Assembly: GCA_023249615.1 (NCBI GenBank)
Contig: JAHFCG010000005.1
Location: 1 to 42,712, forward strand
Direction: 5' to 3'
DNA: 42,712 bases
Origin: a candidate division FCPU426 bacterium
Lineage (GTDB): Bacteria > Oederibacteriota > Muellerivitia > Muellerivitales > Muellerivitaceae
Under the pieces are notes generated by a model, which was not told where the DNA came from, did not search any database, and worked only from the letters and a program-made list of their open reading frames with translations. Positions 1-6,984 of this stretch are shown here, one piece after another. The stretch's first letter is position 1. Every line of letters starts with the position of its first letter. A program made the translations under genes and the position numbers.

Positions 1-2
1 GT

Positions 3-209
3 TTGCTCCTGACAATACGAATCCATGCCGAGACGGATGCTAAAACCGTCCAATTTTTGGAACAATTAAACCGATACTACTATTGCCTGAAACGTGAAGG
101 GTTAAAGACCTGCAACTTTGATATTTCCCTTACCCTCTCCAAAAGCTTTAGAAATCAAATAAAGCCCCAACACAGGGAAAAAAGTGGTTCGCGGCCTTGG
201 ATCATTTGA
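3..209 (+). pseudogene. Upstream fragment of a frameshifted gene of unknown function (5' end outside window)
   Basis: The reading frame is open from the first bases of the window to a TGA at 207-209, so the true start lies to the left. It encodes about 68 residues including a tyrosine-rich YYYCLKREGL stretch. The next gene's frame is open from 152 onward, and joining the two frames at the run of six A's at 178-183 gives a smooth reading (HREK followed by KWFAALDHLKYS). I therefore read this as the front part of the same gene as 197-754, split by a one-base indel, a sequencing error, or slippage on AAA codons. I do not recognise the family with certainty. Confidence 0.45.
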
Positions 210-754
210 AATATTCCGTTTCTTTTCCGGCGGATGGGACAAAACACATCACCTTAATGCTCCCTGCCTACACCGGGAATTCAAAAATGGATGCCGATGT
301 CAAGACCGCCGGTGAAAAGTTAAGGGATATGGTGAAAGACACCTTGGACGTCTGGTCGGAATTCATGGTCAAAACCCTGCATGACCAGGAAAATTACTCG
401 GGCGATTGCAAAGTTCAAAACACCGCGAATGGGTTTAGGGTTTCAATTTCGGATAAGAAGGGGTCTGGCGTCGAAATTTATGACCGTCAGGCGAAATTAT
501 TAAGTTCTTCGGGGACGCTGAAAGGAATTGAATTTTCCAGTCAGAGTATTTATACGAGTACTCCCAAAGGGTTTTTATTAAAACAGGAAAAAACGAGTTT
601 TGGAGAAATGACGGAAAGCTCAACGTTTGAATATGTGGAGGTTGAGGGATTTTTAATGCCAAAAAAAATTCTGGTTGTTGTGCAGGTGCCGGGACTTTTG
701 AACAAAGGAACAGCGATAACCTTGAATTGTTACAATTACGTGATCAATCAATAG
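197..754 (+). CDS. Hypothetical protein, probably the C-terminal part of a frameshifted gene
   Basis: The frame encodes 185 residues from a TTG at 197, but it is open back to 152 and no convincing ribosome binding site precedes the TTG. The protein is soluble in character, with a KFTVS-like beta-rich N-terminal part, a central charged helix (about residues 30-65) and a repeated beta-strand pattern toward the end, as in periplasmic lipoprotein-sorting-like folds; that resemblance is only an impression. It most likely continues the frame at 3-209. It lies 32 bases upstream of the next gene and may be co-transcribed with it. Function unknown. Confidence 0.5.
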   Translation: MDHLKYSVSFPADGTKHITLMLPAYTGNSKMDADVKTAGEKLRDMVKDTLDVWSEFMVKTLHDQENYSGDCKVQNTANGFRVSISDKKGSGVEIYDRQAKLLSSSGTLKGIEFSSQSIYTSTPKGFLLKQEKTSFGEMTESSTFEYVEVEGFLMPKKILVVVQVPGLLNKGTAITLNCYNYVINQ

Positions 755-786
755 GTTCGGAAAATTATTTTGGAAAAGGAGCCACT

Positions 787-1374
787 GTGAAAAATAAAAT
801 TCATAAATTTTCAAGGAAAGGGTTAGTTTTTATTTTTGCCATCCTTTTCACGACTTTGTCCGCTTTTGGACAAAGTCGTGAAAAGGGGTTTTTGCCCCAG
901 GGTTGGGTCATTGTGCCGCATGGGGCGATCCGTGACCCGAATGGCCTGGTTCCCCCGGAATTGCTGGACATGGCGAAGGAATCGGACGTGAAATTGATCG
1001 CCTACGATCCCAGGGCCTATCAAAAAAACCAAACCGCCTCGTTTTATTTACAAGCACTCCATTTTGACGCAATGGCGGCGGATTCCCCGGAAGAATTCCT
1101 GAAGGGTAGAGGGGAGTGTTTTGAAAAGGCGATTAATGAGGCGAAAGGAACAGTCCTCGAGAGGAAGCTGATAACCGCCTACGGCAGGGAATTCCTGAGA
1201 ATCTACGGGTATTTTCCCCCAGGCAAAAAAAAATTCATTGATGTTTTCCTGGTCTTTATTTTTATCCACGGTCAATACCTGGATCAATTGTCCTACACCG
1301 CGTCACAGGAATACTTCACTGCAAACTCCACCACCTTTCAGGGATGCGCCGCGAAAATGCTGTCTGAAAAGTAA
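787..1374 (+). CDS. Exported hypothetical protein with a hairpin embedded in its signal-peptide region
   Basis: The start chosen is GTG at 787, five bases after AAGGAG at 776-781; a longer frame from a TTG at 727 overlaps the previous gene and has no ribosome binding site. The product is 195 residues. Residues 1-28 form a signal peptide: lysine-rich start, hydrophobic core (LVFIFAILFTTLSAFG), likely cleavage near AFGQ. The remainder is a mixed charged domain with no motif I recognise, containing two cysteines. A perfect 19-base inverted repeat lies within the coding sequence at 843-886. Probably periplasmic or secreted; function unknown. Confidence 0.7.
   Translation: MKNKIHKFSRKGLVFIFAILFTTLSAFGQSREKGFLPQGWVIVPHGAIRDPNGLVPPELLDMAKESDVKLIAYDPRAYQKNQTASFYLQALHFDAMAADSPEEFLKGRGECFEKAINEAKGTVLERKLITAYGREFLRIYGYFPPGKKKFIDVFLVFIFIHGQYLDQLSYTASQEYFTANSTTFQGCAAKMLSEK
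843..886. repeat. Perfect 19-bp inverted repeat inside a coding region
   Basis: The arms are 843-861 and 868-886 and are exact reverse complements, separated by six bases. The element lies in frame within the gene at 787-1374, spanning the end of the signal peptide and the mature N-terminus. Because of the symmetry both strands encode similar peptides (FTTLS and GQSREK). The stem is long enough to form a stable RNA hairpin about 55-100 bases after the start codon. Confidence 0.9.
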
Positions 1375-1420
1375 AACCGTCCACGATGGTTAGGCATCAA
1401 GCCTTCAATAAGGAGTTGCT

Positions 1421-1783
1421 GTGACAATCCCTAATGTGCCCCCCAGCCGGATGGAATTAACCGAAAAACACTTTATTCTGTTGTTCCACACCACCCACGA
1501 AACCATGCACGCCGAATCCATTCTCAAAGAACACCGGATGAGGTTTAAACTAATCCCCAGGCCCAGGGACATTCAGGATGATTGCGGGCTGGGGCTGGTG
1601 ATTGTGAAGGAAGACCGCCCCAAGGCGGAAGGGTTTCTGAAACCCGAGGATGTTTACATCAAGGCGGCGTTTCATATCGAAAAGGACGGGACATGGACAA
1701 GGGAAAATTATCCACCAGCGCCAATCTCCTACGAGTCTCAACCCTCGGAATCACCTTCGTCCTCTGCACCTTCGCGGGACTAG
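1421..1783 (+). CDS. DUF3343 family protein (putative Se/S carrier-like)
   Basis: The start is GTG at 1421, five bases after AAGGAG at 1410-1415; the product is 120 residues. Residues 15-85 fit the DUF3343 family: a beta strand (KHFILLFHTT), a helix with HAESILKEH, a strand ending in PRP, then DDCGLGLVI with the conserved cysteine at residue 55. DUF3343 proteins are small thiol-carrier-like proteins that often accompany a cysteine desulfurase-like enzyme; such an enzyme is encoded about 30 kb downstream here rather than adjacent. The last 36 residues are proline/serine-rich and exist only because the frame runs on through the start of the overlapping atpZ gene (91 bases of overlap). Confidence 0.75.
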   Translation: MTIPNVPPSRMELTEKHFILLFHTTHETMHAESILKEHRMRFKLIPRPRDIQDDCGLGLVIVKEDRPKAEGFLKPEDVYIKAAFHIEKDGTWTRENYPPAPISYESQPSESPSSSAPSRD

Positions 1784-1932
1784 GATTGGGCCTGCTTCTC
1801 AATAAATACCTTCCCCTGGGGGATTGGGTCATAATCGTTGGGTTGTTTTTCGGGATCATTGCCGGCTATGTAACGGTATTTGAGGATTTAAAGGCTCTCA
1901 GCCGGGGCCAGCAAAAGCCTCCCTCTCCATGA
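1693..1932 (+). CDS. atpZ: AtpZ/AtpI-type ATP synthase accessory membrane protein
   Basis: The start chosen is ATG at 1693, giving 79 residues; the frame is open further upstream but that part is out-of-frame shadow of the DUF3343 gene. The protein has two transmembrane helices (about residues 14-36 and 42-64) joined by a short loop with NKYLPLGD, the usual architecture of the family encoded first in many atp operons. Family members are thought to help assemble the c-ring or carry Mg2+/Ca2+. Its stop overlaps the next start in an ATGA, so the two are translationally coupled. Confidence 0.7.
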   Translation: MDKGKLSTSANLLRVSTLGITFVLCTFAGLGLGLLLNKYLPLGDWVIIVGLFFGIIAGYVTVFEDLKALSRGQQKPPSP

Positions 1933-2357
1933 CACCAACCGGCTTATATAAAGGGAAAAAATCGCCACCGCCTGTCGGGGAAACCAACTGGATCAAGTGG
2001 GTTCCCTTTTGGACTATTGCCGGGGGCATTGCCGCGTCCTTTACGGCTTTTCAACTTCACCAGAGGGATTTGGGCATCGGTCTTGGGTGGGGAAGCGTCT
2101 TTGTCTCAATAAATTTTTTCAGCCTAAAAATTTTAACGGAAAAGGTTTTAAGCCGGACGCCTGACGATGCCAAAAAATATTTTTGGTTTTGGAACAGCGT
2201 TCGATGGGCGGTTTTGGCCTTTGTCTGTTGGTTATTCCTGGGAGTTTCCCCTCTTTGCCTTGCCGGAGCCGGCATCAGTTACTTTTGGTTTCTGCTTGTT
2301 TTCGGTTGGGTGGGTTGGCGTTCCTCCTCTCAAATCACTAATCAAAAACAACCATAA
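1929..2357 (+). CDS. AtpI-like small membrane protein
   Basis: The gene encodes 142 residues and starts at the ATG that overlaps the atpZ stop. Four hydrophobic segments are visible (about residues 24-44, 53-70, 88-108 and 109-130), with basic residues between them, matching the AtpI type of Fo assembly/chaperone protein by topology and position just before atpB. Sequence-level identification is weak because AtpI proteins diverge strongly. The 143 bases between it and atpB hold no obvious hairpin; they end in AAGGA (2486-2490) before atpB. Confidence 0.6.
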   Translation: MTPTGLYKGKKSPPPVGETNWIKWVPFWTIAGGIAASFTAFQLHQRDLGIGLGWGSVFVSINFFSLKILTEKVLSRTPDDAKKYFWFWNSVRWAVLAFVCWLFLGVSPLCLAGAGISYFWFLLVFGWVGWRSSSQITNQKQP

Positions 2358-2500
2358 AAATTTTGGGGAAGGGTTGACCATTAGTTGGGAAGTTATTAAA
2401 CTACGCCTCGTTTTCAACGTTTTTCGTTAAACTCTTCCTTTCAACGCCCTTTCTTCGAAATAACAACACCCTATTTTTCTTAATTAAGGATGGTTTTTCC

Positions 2501-3304
2501 ATGGAGTCGGCTGAGAATCCTTTATTTATTCCTTTTGGGTTCTTTGGGCTCGAAAACGCCATTAATCCCCTAACGATGTCCTGGGTTATTACCCTTCTTT
2601 TGTTCACCCTTCTTTTTTTATCCAGCCGAAACATGAAAGCCGTCCCAAGCGGACTGCAAAACTTTTTTGAAATGATCGTGGAATTCGTCCAAACCCTGGC
2701 CGAGCCCCTGGTGGGCAAGCACGCGGTTTTCTTTTTTCCCCTCTTTTTTTGGATTTTTACCTTCATCCTTTTTTCCAACCTGACGGGACTCATCCCCTGT
2801 CTGGCCTGCCCGACTAGCCGGGTGGACATGAACCTGGGCATGGCCCTCGTGGTTTTTCTTTCCACCCACTTTTGGGGAATCAGGGAAAAAGGCATTTTAA
2901 AATACCTGGCCCATTTCCTTCCGCCTCCCATTCAGGTTGATCCCAACTCGGGAATGGGCATGAAAATCATGATGAAGATCATTAGTGGTATTCTTTGGAT
3001 CATGATGCCGCCCATTCACCTGGTGGGCGAGCTTGTCAAACCCGTGTCCCTCACGATGCGTTTGTTCGGCAACATGATGGGAAAAGAAAAAATCCTCGCG
3101 GTTTCCATCCTATTGGTGGGAGCCTTCTGGGGGGACAGCCTCATTTCCAAAATGTTCGCGGTGGCGCCCGGGTTTTTAAGGATTCTTATTACGATCCTGG
3201 GTGTTTTTGTTTCCTTTATACAGGCTTTTGTTTTCATGTTTCTGGCCATGGTATATATCGGTGGAGCGGTTAAAGAACATGAGGAGGAACACGCAACAAA
3301 CTAG
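2501..3304 (+). CDS. atpB: F1Fo ATP synthase subunit a
   Basis: This 267-residue integral membrane protein forms the ion half-channels next to the c-ring. The hallmark segment SLTMRLFGNMMGKE holds the essential arginine at residue 187. An upstream glutamate at 177 (GELVKPVSL) and the C-terminal IQAFVFMFL segment with glutamine 241 are also present. Five or six transmembrane helices can be traced, and the cytoplasmic tail is acidic (KEHEEEH). The length is normal. The start ATG at 2501 follows AAGGA at 2486-2490 at a slightly long spacing. It is the first core gene of the operon and is followed by a palindromic gap before atpE. Confidence 0.95.
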   Translation: MESAENPLFIPFGFFGLENAINPLTMSWVITLLLFTLLFLSSRNMKAVPSGLQNFFEMIVEFVQTLAEPLVGKHAVFFFPLFFWIFTFILFSNLTGLIPCLACPTSRVDMNLGMALVVFLSTHFWGIREKGILKYLAHFLPPPIQVDPNSGMGMKIMMKIISGILWIMMPPIHLVGELVKPVSLTMRLFGNMMGKEKILAVSILLVGAFWGDSLISKMFAVAPGFLRILITILGVFVSFIQAFVFMFLAMVYIGGAVKEHEEEHATN

Positions 3305-3400
3305 TTTTGAGTTCTTAATTTTTAGTTCTTAGTTAAGGTTGCTTCCGCGGGGCGGAAGCGGGTTTTTAACTTAAAACTCAACACTCAAAACTTCGAACTG
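3304..3400. repeat. AT-rich palindrome with a GC-rich core, between atpB and atpE
   Basis: The outer arms are AT-rich and imperfectly complementary (about 3304-3336 and 3363-3390). The core is a perfect 8-bp stem GCTTCCGC/GCGGAAGC at 3341-3348 and 3352-3359 with a three-base loop, followed by a short T-run. The same core design recurs between atpH and atpA (5251-5355). It could act as an attenuator or processing site, but I see it mainly as one copy of a dispersed palindromic element. Confidence 0.75.
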
Positions 3401-3407
3401 ACAAAGG

Positions 3408-3428
3408 TGTTCCCGCGCACGCGGGATT
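3408..3428. repeat. Short GC-rich hairpin upstream of atpE
   Basis: TCCCGCG (3411-3417) and CGCGGGA (3420-3426) form a perfect 7-bp stem with a two-base loop, about 65 bases before the atpE start. It belongs to a different sequence family from the AT-rich palindrome just upstream. Confidence 0.65.
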
Positions 3429-3492
3429 CCTTGAGGCTTGCCCCCGCTTGACCTTGAGGATTCGTGAAATAATATTTTTAAGGAGCGGAAGA

Positions 3493-3852
3493 ATGAAAAA
3501 GAATCTGATGATGACGGCGACGATGTTGATTTTCGCGGTGGCCACCAGCCCGGTTTGGGCGGAAGGCGCGGCGGGCAAGGCGGCGGACGGAAGCGTCTGG
3601 TTTTTCGGCCTGACCATCCTGGGCGCAGGCTTGGCCATGGGTTTGGGAACCGTGGGAACGGGAGTCGGCATGGGCAATACCGTTGGTAAGGCCCTGGAAG
3701 CCATGGCCCGCCAACCCGAAATGATGGGCACCATTCAAACCAACATGTTCATCGGTTTGGCCTTCATTGAGTCCCTGGCCATCTATGCTTTGGCTGTGGC
3801 CATGATTTTGCTTTACGCTAATCCTTTCAAAAGCCTGTTCATCGCCGGCTGA
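3493..3852 (+). CDS. atpE: F1Fo ATP synthase subunit c, with N-terminal signal-like extension
   Basis: The start chosen is ATG at 3493, seven bases after AAGGAG (3480-3485), giving 119 residues rather than the 70-90 usual for subunit c. Residues 1-23 look like a cleavable signal peptide (MKKN, hydrophobic core, VWA). The two membrane helices follow: a glycine-rich helix 1 (GLGTVGTGVGMG), the polar loop ARQPE at 72-76, and helix 2 with the ion-binding glutamate at residue 93 (AFIESLAIYAL). Compared with sodium-binding rings, the glutamate, serine 94 and tyrosine 98 are kept, but the helix-1 glutamine is replaced by methionine 60, and the threonine after the serine by leucine. Proton coupling is therefore more likely. 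Confidence 0.92.
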   Translation: MKKNLMMTATMLIFAVATSPVWAEGAAGKAADGSVWFFGLTILGAGLAMGLGTVGTGVGMGNTVGKALEAMARQPEMMGTIQTNMFIGLAFIESLAIYALAVAMILLYANPFKSLFIAG

Positions 3853-3867
3853 GGAATGAAGTAACCC

Positions 3868-3897
3868 GGTTCCGGGGGGCAAAAATTCCCCGGAGCC
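3868..3897 (+). promoter_or_regulatory. Hairpin between atpE and atpF
   Basis: GGTTCCGGGG (3868-3877) pairs with CCCCGGAGCC (3888-3897) with one wobble, leaving a ten-base loop; a short T-rich stretch follows at 3900-3907. Hairpins downstream of atpE can stabilise the 5' part of the transcript and help make subunit c in excess; that role is inferred here. Confidence 0.5.
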
Positions 3898-3921
3898 AAT
3901 TCTTTTTATAGAAGGCAAGAC

Positions 3922-4410
3922 ATGGAATTTAATTTAACCGTTTTTCTGCTTCAGCTATCGACTTTCCTCGTGGGAATGTTCGTTTCCTCAAAAATTTTCC
4001 TGCCCCAGTTGAAAAATTGGATGGAAAGCCGCCGGAAACGGATCGAGGAGCAAATCGCGGTCGCCGAAAAAAGACAAAAGGAAGCGGAGTCCCTCAAAAC
4101 CGATTTTGATAAAAAAGTGAGGGAGCTGGAACAAAACACGGCGGAAATTATCCAGCGGTCCCGCAAGGAAGCCGGGCAGGCCCGGGATGAGGCCATTCAA
4201 GCCGCGCGAAAAGAAGCTGAATTGATCTTGGCCGACGCCCGCAAGGCGATCGAAAGCGAAAGGCAGGCGGTTACCCAGGCTTTACAGAATGAAGTGGGTC
4301 TCTTGGCCGTGAATATCGCTGAAAAAATCATTCGTTCCTCGGTGGACGCGAAGGTTCAGGAAAAGATGGTGAAGGAAAGCATTCAGGAATTGGGATCAAG
4401 GAAGAATTGA
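3922..4410 (+). CDS. atpF: F1Fo ATP synthase subunit b
   Basis: The product of 162 residues is the peripheral stalk subunit. It has one N-terminal membrane helix (about residues 5-25) and then an almost uninterrupted charged coiled coil from about residue 32 to 145, with the arginine/glutamate/alanine bias typical of b subunits (ESRRKRIEEQIAVAEKRQ). Length and position after atpE are standard. Start ATG at 3922 follows GAAGG at 3912-3916. The gap to atpH is 293 bases and is filled by two palindromic elements. Confidence 0.93.
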   Translation: MEFNLTVFLLQLSTFLVGMFVSSKIFLPQLKNWMESRRKRIEEQIAVAEKRQKEAESLKTDFDKKVRELEQNTAEIIQRSRKEAGQARDEAIQAARKEAELILADARKAIESERQAVTQALQNEVGLLAVNIAEKIIRSSVDAKVQEKMVKESIQELGSRKN

Positions 4411-4420
4411 AGCGGATTCG

Positions 4421-4541
4421 ACTGTCATTCTGAGGCGATTTTTGCCGAAGAATCTAGGCTTTCAAACCGAACCTAGATCCGGAGTTTATCCTGAGCGCAG
4501 CGAAGGACCTGTGTTTTGTCTTTGTCGCTCTGGATGACACC
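4421..4541. repeat. Palindromic intergenic element between atpF and atpH (first of two)
   Basis: The left end TGTCATTCTGAG (4423-4434) is matched by an inverted copy ending in CTGGATGACAC near 4530-4540. Between them lies GAGCGCAGCGAAGGACC, a motif typical of widely dispersed intergenic repeats in many bacterial genomes. No gene is present. Confidence 0.65.
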
Positions 4542-4548
4542 TTAAAGG

Positions 4549-4648
4549 CACCCTCATTCCAACCTTCTCCCCTCAAGGGAGAAGGGGAAACTGGATTAAG
4601 CGGGTTTTTAGACCCTCGCCCCTTGGGGAAGAGGGCTGGGTGAGGGGT
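4549..4648. repeat. Palindromic intergenic element between atpF and atpH (second, CCCTCA...TGAGGG type)
   Basis: The outer ends CCCTCA (4551-4556) and TGAGGG (4641-4646) are complementary. Inside are two hairpins: a perfect 9-bp stem CCTTCTCCC/GGGAGAAGG (4563-4571, 4577-4585) and a second built on GCCCC/GGGG around 4618-4628. The same architecture recurs at 31099-31187, so this is one dispersed family. Confidence 0.75.
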
Positions 4649-4703
4649 GAAGTTGATCGTTGGTTGTGTCTTTAGTTTTAGCCGCTTAATTATCGGAGTC
4701 AAT

Positions 4704-5249
4704 ATGGAATCAGTCATCGCTGAAAAATACGCCGTGGCCCTTTTGCAAGTGGCCCAGGAACAAAAAACAGTCGACTCGGTCGCCTCGGAAATCCAGGCGA
4801 TCCAGAAACTGGTTGAGGCAAACCCGGAACTAAAGGCGGTTCTGGAGCATCCCCGCGCCAAGGCCCAGGAAAAGCTTGAAACCCTCCGCCGACTTCTGTC
4901 CCAAAAACTTTCCTCGACCATGGAAAACTTCCTGATGCTTCTCATCATGAAAAAGCGAATCAAGCACTTCAAGGCGGTTGCCGACCATTTCGAGCGCCTT
5001 TGCTATGAATTGAAGGGGAAGGCCATCGCGCGGGTTTTGACGGCCATGCCCTTGAATACCGCTCAAAAGGATTCCTTGGTCCAAAGGTTGTCCCGGATGT
5101 TCGGCGTGACGGTGGAAATTAAAGAGGAAGTGAAGCCCGGCCTGATCGGCGGGATGATGATTTACCTGGGCGACCAGCGCATGGACGGAAGCGTCCTGGG
5201 CCAGCTGGAACGCATGAAACAAAGATTGATGAAGGTTGAAATCGAGTAG
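4704..5249 (+). CDS. atpH: F1Fo ATP synthase subunit delta
   Basis: The start chosen is ATG at 4704, five bases after GGAG (4695-4698); the frame is open upstream into the palindromic repeat, which I exclude. The product is 181 residues, a normal length. The N-terminal helical domain begins IAEKYAVALLQVA, and the C-terminal domain contains the family signature KPGLIGGMMIYLGDQRMDGS at about residues 143-163. Subunit delta joins the peripheral stalk to the top of F1. The following 122-base gap to atpA holds an AT-rich palindrome. Confidence 0.93.
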   Translation: MESVIAEKYAVALLQVAQEQKTVDSVASEIQAIQKLVEANPELKAVLEHPRAKAQEKLETLRRLLSQKLSSTMENFLMLLIMKKRIKHFKAVADHFERLCYELKGKAIARVLTAMPLNTAQKDSLVQRLSRMFGVTVEIKEEVKPGLIGGMMIYLGDQRMDGSVLGQLERMKQRLMKVEIE

Positions 5250-5250
5250 T

Positions 5251-5355
5251 TTGAAAGACAATTTTGAATTCTGAATTTTAAATTTTGAATGATGGTTGTT
5301 TCCGCGAAGCGGAAACCTCAATCATTATTCATTTTACATTCTTCATTTAACATTT
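5251..5355. repeat. AT-rich palindrome with a GC-rich core, between atpH and atpA
   Basis: AT-rich flanks surround a perfect 8-bp stem GTTTCCGC/GCGGAAAC (5298-5305 and 5309-5316) with loop GAA. It shares design and core with the element at 3304-3400. The right flank ends just before the GGAGG of atpA. Confidence 0.75.
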
Positions 5356-5371
5356 TTTTGGGAGGTAAGTG

Positions 5372-6877
5372 GTGGGAATTCAAGCGGATGAAGTTACCAA
5401 GATTCTAAAATCCCGGATTGAGGATTTTAAAACCGATTCAGGGTTAGCCCAGGTGGGTGAGGTTCTGAAAGTCGGAGACGGTGTGGCGGTTATTTACGGC
5501 CTGAAGGACGCCATGGCTGGTGAGTTGCTCAAATTCCCCAATGATGTTTACGGCATCGCTTTCAACCTGGAAACCGATTCTGTCGGCGCGGTTCTTATGG
5601 GCGATACAAGAAAAGTTCGTGAGGGAGACCCGGTCCATTTAACCGGACGAATCGCTGAAATCCCCACCGGCAAGGAACTTTTGGGCCGGGTAGTGGATCC
5701 ATTGGGCCAGCCTTTGGACGGGAAGGGACCCTTGAACGCTTCTTCCAGCCGTCGGTTGGAAATCAAGGCGCCGGGCGTGGTTCAACGCCAACCCGTCAAG
5801 GAACCACTCCAAACCGGTATCAAGGCCATCGACTGCATGATTCCCATCGGCAGGGGACAGCGTGAGTTGATCATCGGGGACCGACAGACCGGAAAAACGG
5901 CCGTCGCCATCGACGCGATTTTGAACCTCAAGGGCAAAAACGTGAAATGTGTTTATGTCGCCATCGGTCAGAAGCAATCCACTGTCGCGCAGGTCATACG
6001 CACCCTGGAAGAACACGACGCCCTCAGCTATTGCATCATTGTTTCCGCCACGGCTTCCGATCCGGCTCCGCTTCAGTACATCGCGCCCTACGCCGGCTGC
6101 GCCATCGCGGAGGAATTCACCTATAACGGCGGCCACGCACTGATCGTATACGACGATCTTTCCAAACAGGCCGTGGCTTACCGCGAATTATCCCTTTTGC
6201 TCCGCCGTCCTCCGGGACGCGAGGCATATCCGGGAGACGTTTTTTATCTTCACTCACGCTTATTGGAAAGGGCTTGCAAACTCAATGAGAAGCTGGGCGG
6301 CGGTTCCTTGACAGCGCTTCCCATTATTGAGACCCAGGCCGGTGACGTGACGGCTTATATCCCTACCAACGTTATTTCCATCACTGACGGGCAGATCTTT
6401 CTCGAGTCGAACCTCTTTTATTCCGGCGTTCGTCCGGCCATCAACGTGGGTATTTCCGTTTCCCGTGTCGGAGGTAACGCCCAGACCAAGGCCACCAAAA
6501 AGGTGGCGGGGAAACTGAAACTGGACATGGCTCAGTACAACGAACTGGCTGCTTTCGCCCAATTCGGGGCGGAACTGGACAAGGCCTCCATGGCCCAGTT
6601 GAATAGGGGTGCGCGTTTGAAGGAACTTTTGAAACAACCCCAATACGCTCCCATGGAAATGGAAGACCAGGTCGCCTCTGTTTTCGCCGGGAATGGCGGG
6701 TTTTTGGATCCGTTACCGATTGAAAAGGTGAAGCCCTTTGAGGCGGGTTTGTTGTCGCACTTGAAGGCGAAACACCCGGCGATCTTGAAAGACATTAAAG
6801 AAAAGAATGACCTGGCCGAGGATACGAAAACCAAGTTGACCGCGGCCATTCAGGAATACGCGAAGAACTACTATTAA
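5372..6877 (+). CDS. atpA: F1Fo ATP synthase subunit alpha
   Basis: Two adjacent GTG codons (5369 and 5372) could start translation; I prefer 5372 because it lies six bases after GGAGG (5361-5365). The product is 501 residues. It has the N-terminal beta-barrel, the nucleotide-binding domain with P-loop GDRQTGKT at residues 169-176, the conserved [17 protein letters not shown] segment, and the alpha-subunit signature [17 protein letters not shown]. Alpha forms the non-catalytic sites of the F1 hexamer. All expected landmarks are present with normal length, so the enzyme should be functional. Confidence 0.96.
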   Translation: MGIQADEVTKILKSRIEDFKTDSGLAQVGEVLKVGDGVAVIYGLKDAMAGELLKFPNDVYGIAFNLETDSVGAVLMGDTRKVREGDPVHLTGRIAEIPTGKELLGRVVDPLGQPLDGKGPLNASSSRRLEIKAPGVVQRQPVKEPLQTGIKAIDCMIPIGRGQRELIIGDRQTGKTAVAIDAILNLKGKNVKCVYVAIGQKQSTVAQVIRTLEEHDALSYCIIVSATASDPAPLQYIAPYAGCAIAEEFTYNGGHALIVYDDLSKQAVAYRELSLLLRRPPGREAYPGDVFYLHSRLLERACKLNEKLGGGSLTALPIIETQAGDVTAYIPTNVISITDGQIFLESNLFYSGVRPAINVGISVSRVGGNAQTKATKKVAGKLKLDMAQYNELAAFAQFGAELDKASMAQLNRGARLKELLKQPQYAPMEMEDQVASVFAGNGGFLDPLPIEKVKPFEAGLLSHLKAKHPAILKDIKEKNDLAEDTKTKLTAAIQEYAKNYY

Positions 6878-6890
6878 AAAAGGAAGGTTT

Positions 6891-6971
6891 ACCACCAAGA
6901 CTCCAAGACACCAAGAAAAGCGATGGGTTTTTTAATAATTCTTAACTTGGAGCCTTGGAGTCTTGGTGGTG
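6891..6971. repeat. ACCACCAAG-type palindrome between atpA and atpG
   Basis: The left arm (6891-6915) and right arm (6946-6970) are complementary at 23 of 25 positions. Within each arm a short unit (CCAAGA or its complement) is repeated. The right arm runs directly into GAAAAAGG (6971-6978), the likely ribosome binding site of atpG. Confidence 0.85.
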
Positions 6972-6984
6972 AAAAAGGTTTTGT

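Noticed and set aside
3408..3428. GTGTTCCCGCGCACGCGGG resembles a type I-E CRISPR repeat
   Set aside because: Only one copy is present, there are no regularly spaced repeats and no cas genes in the window.
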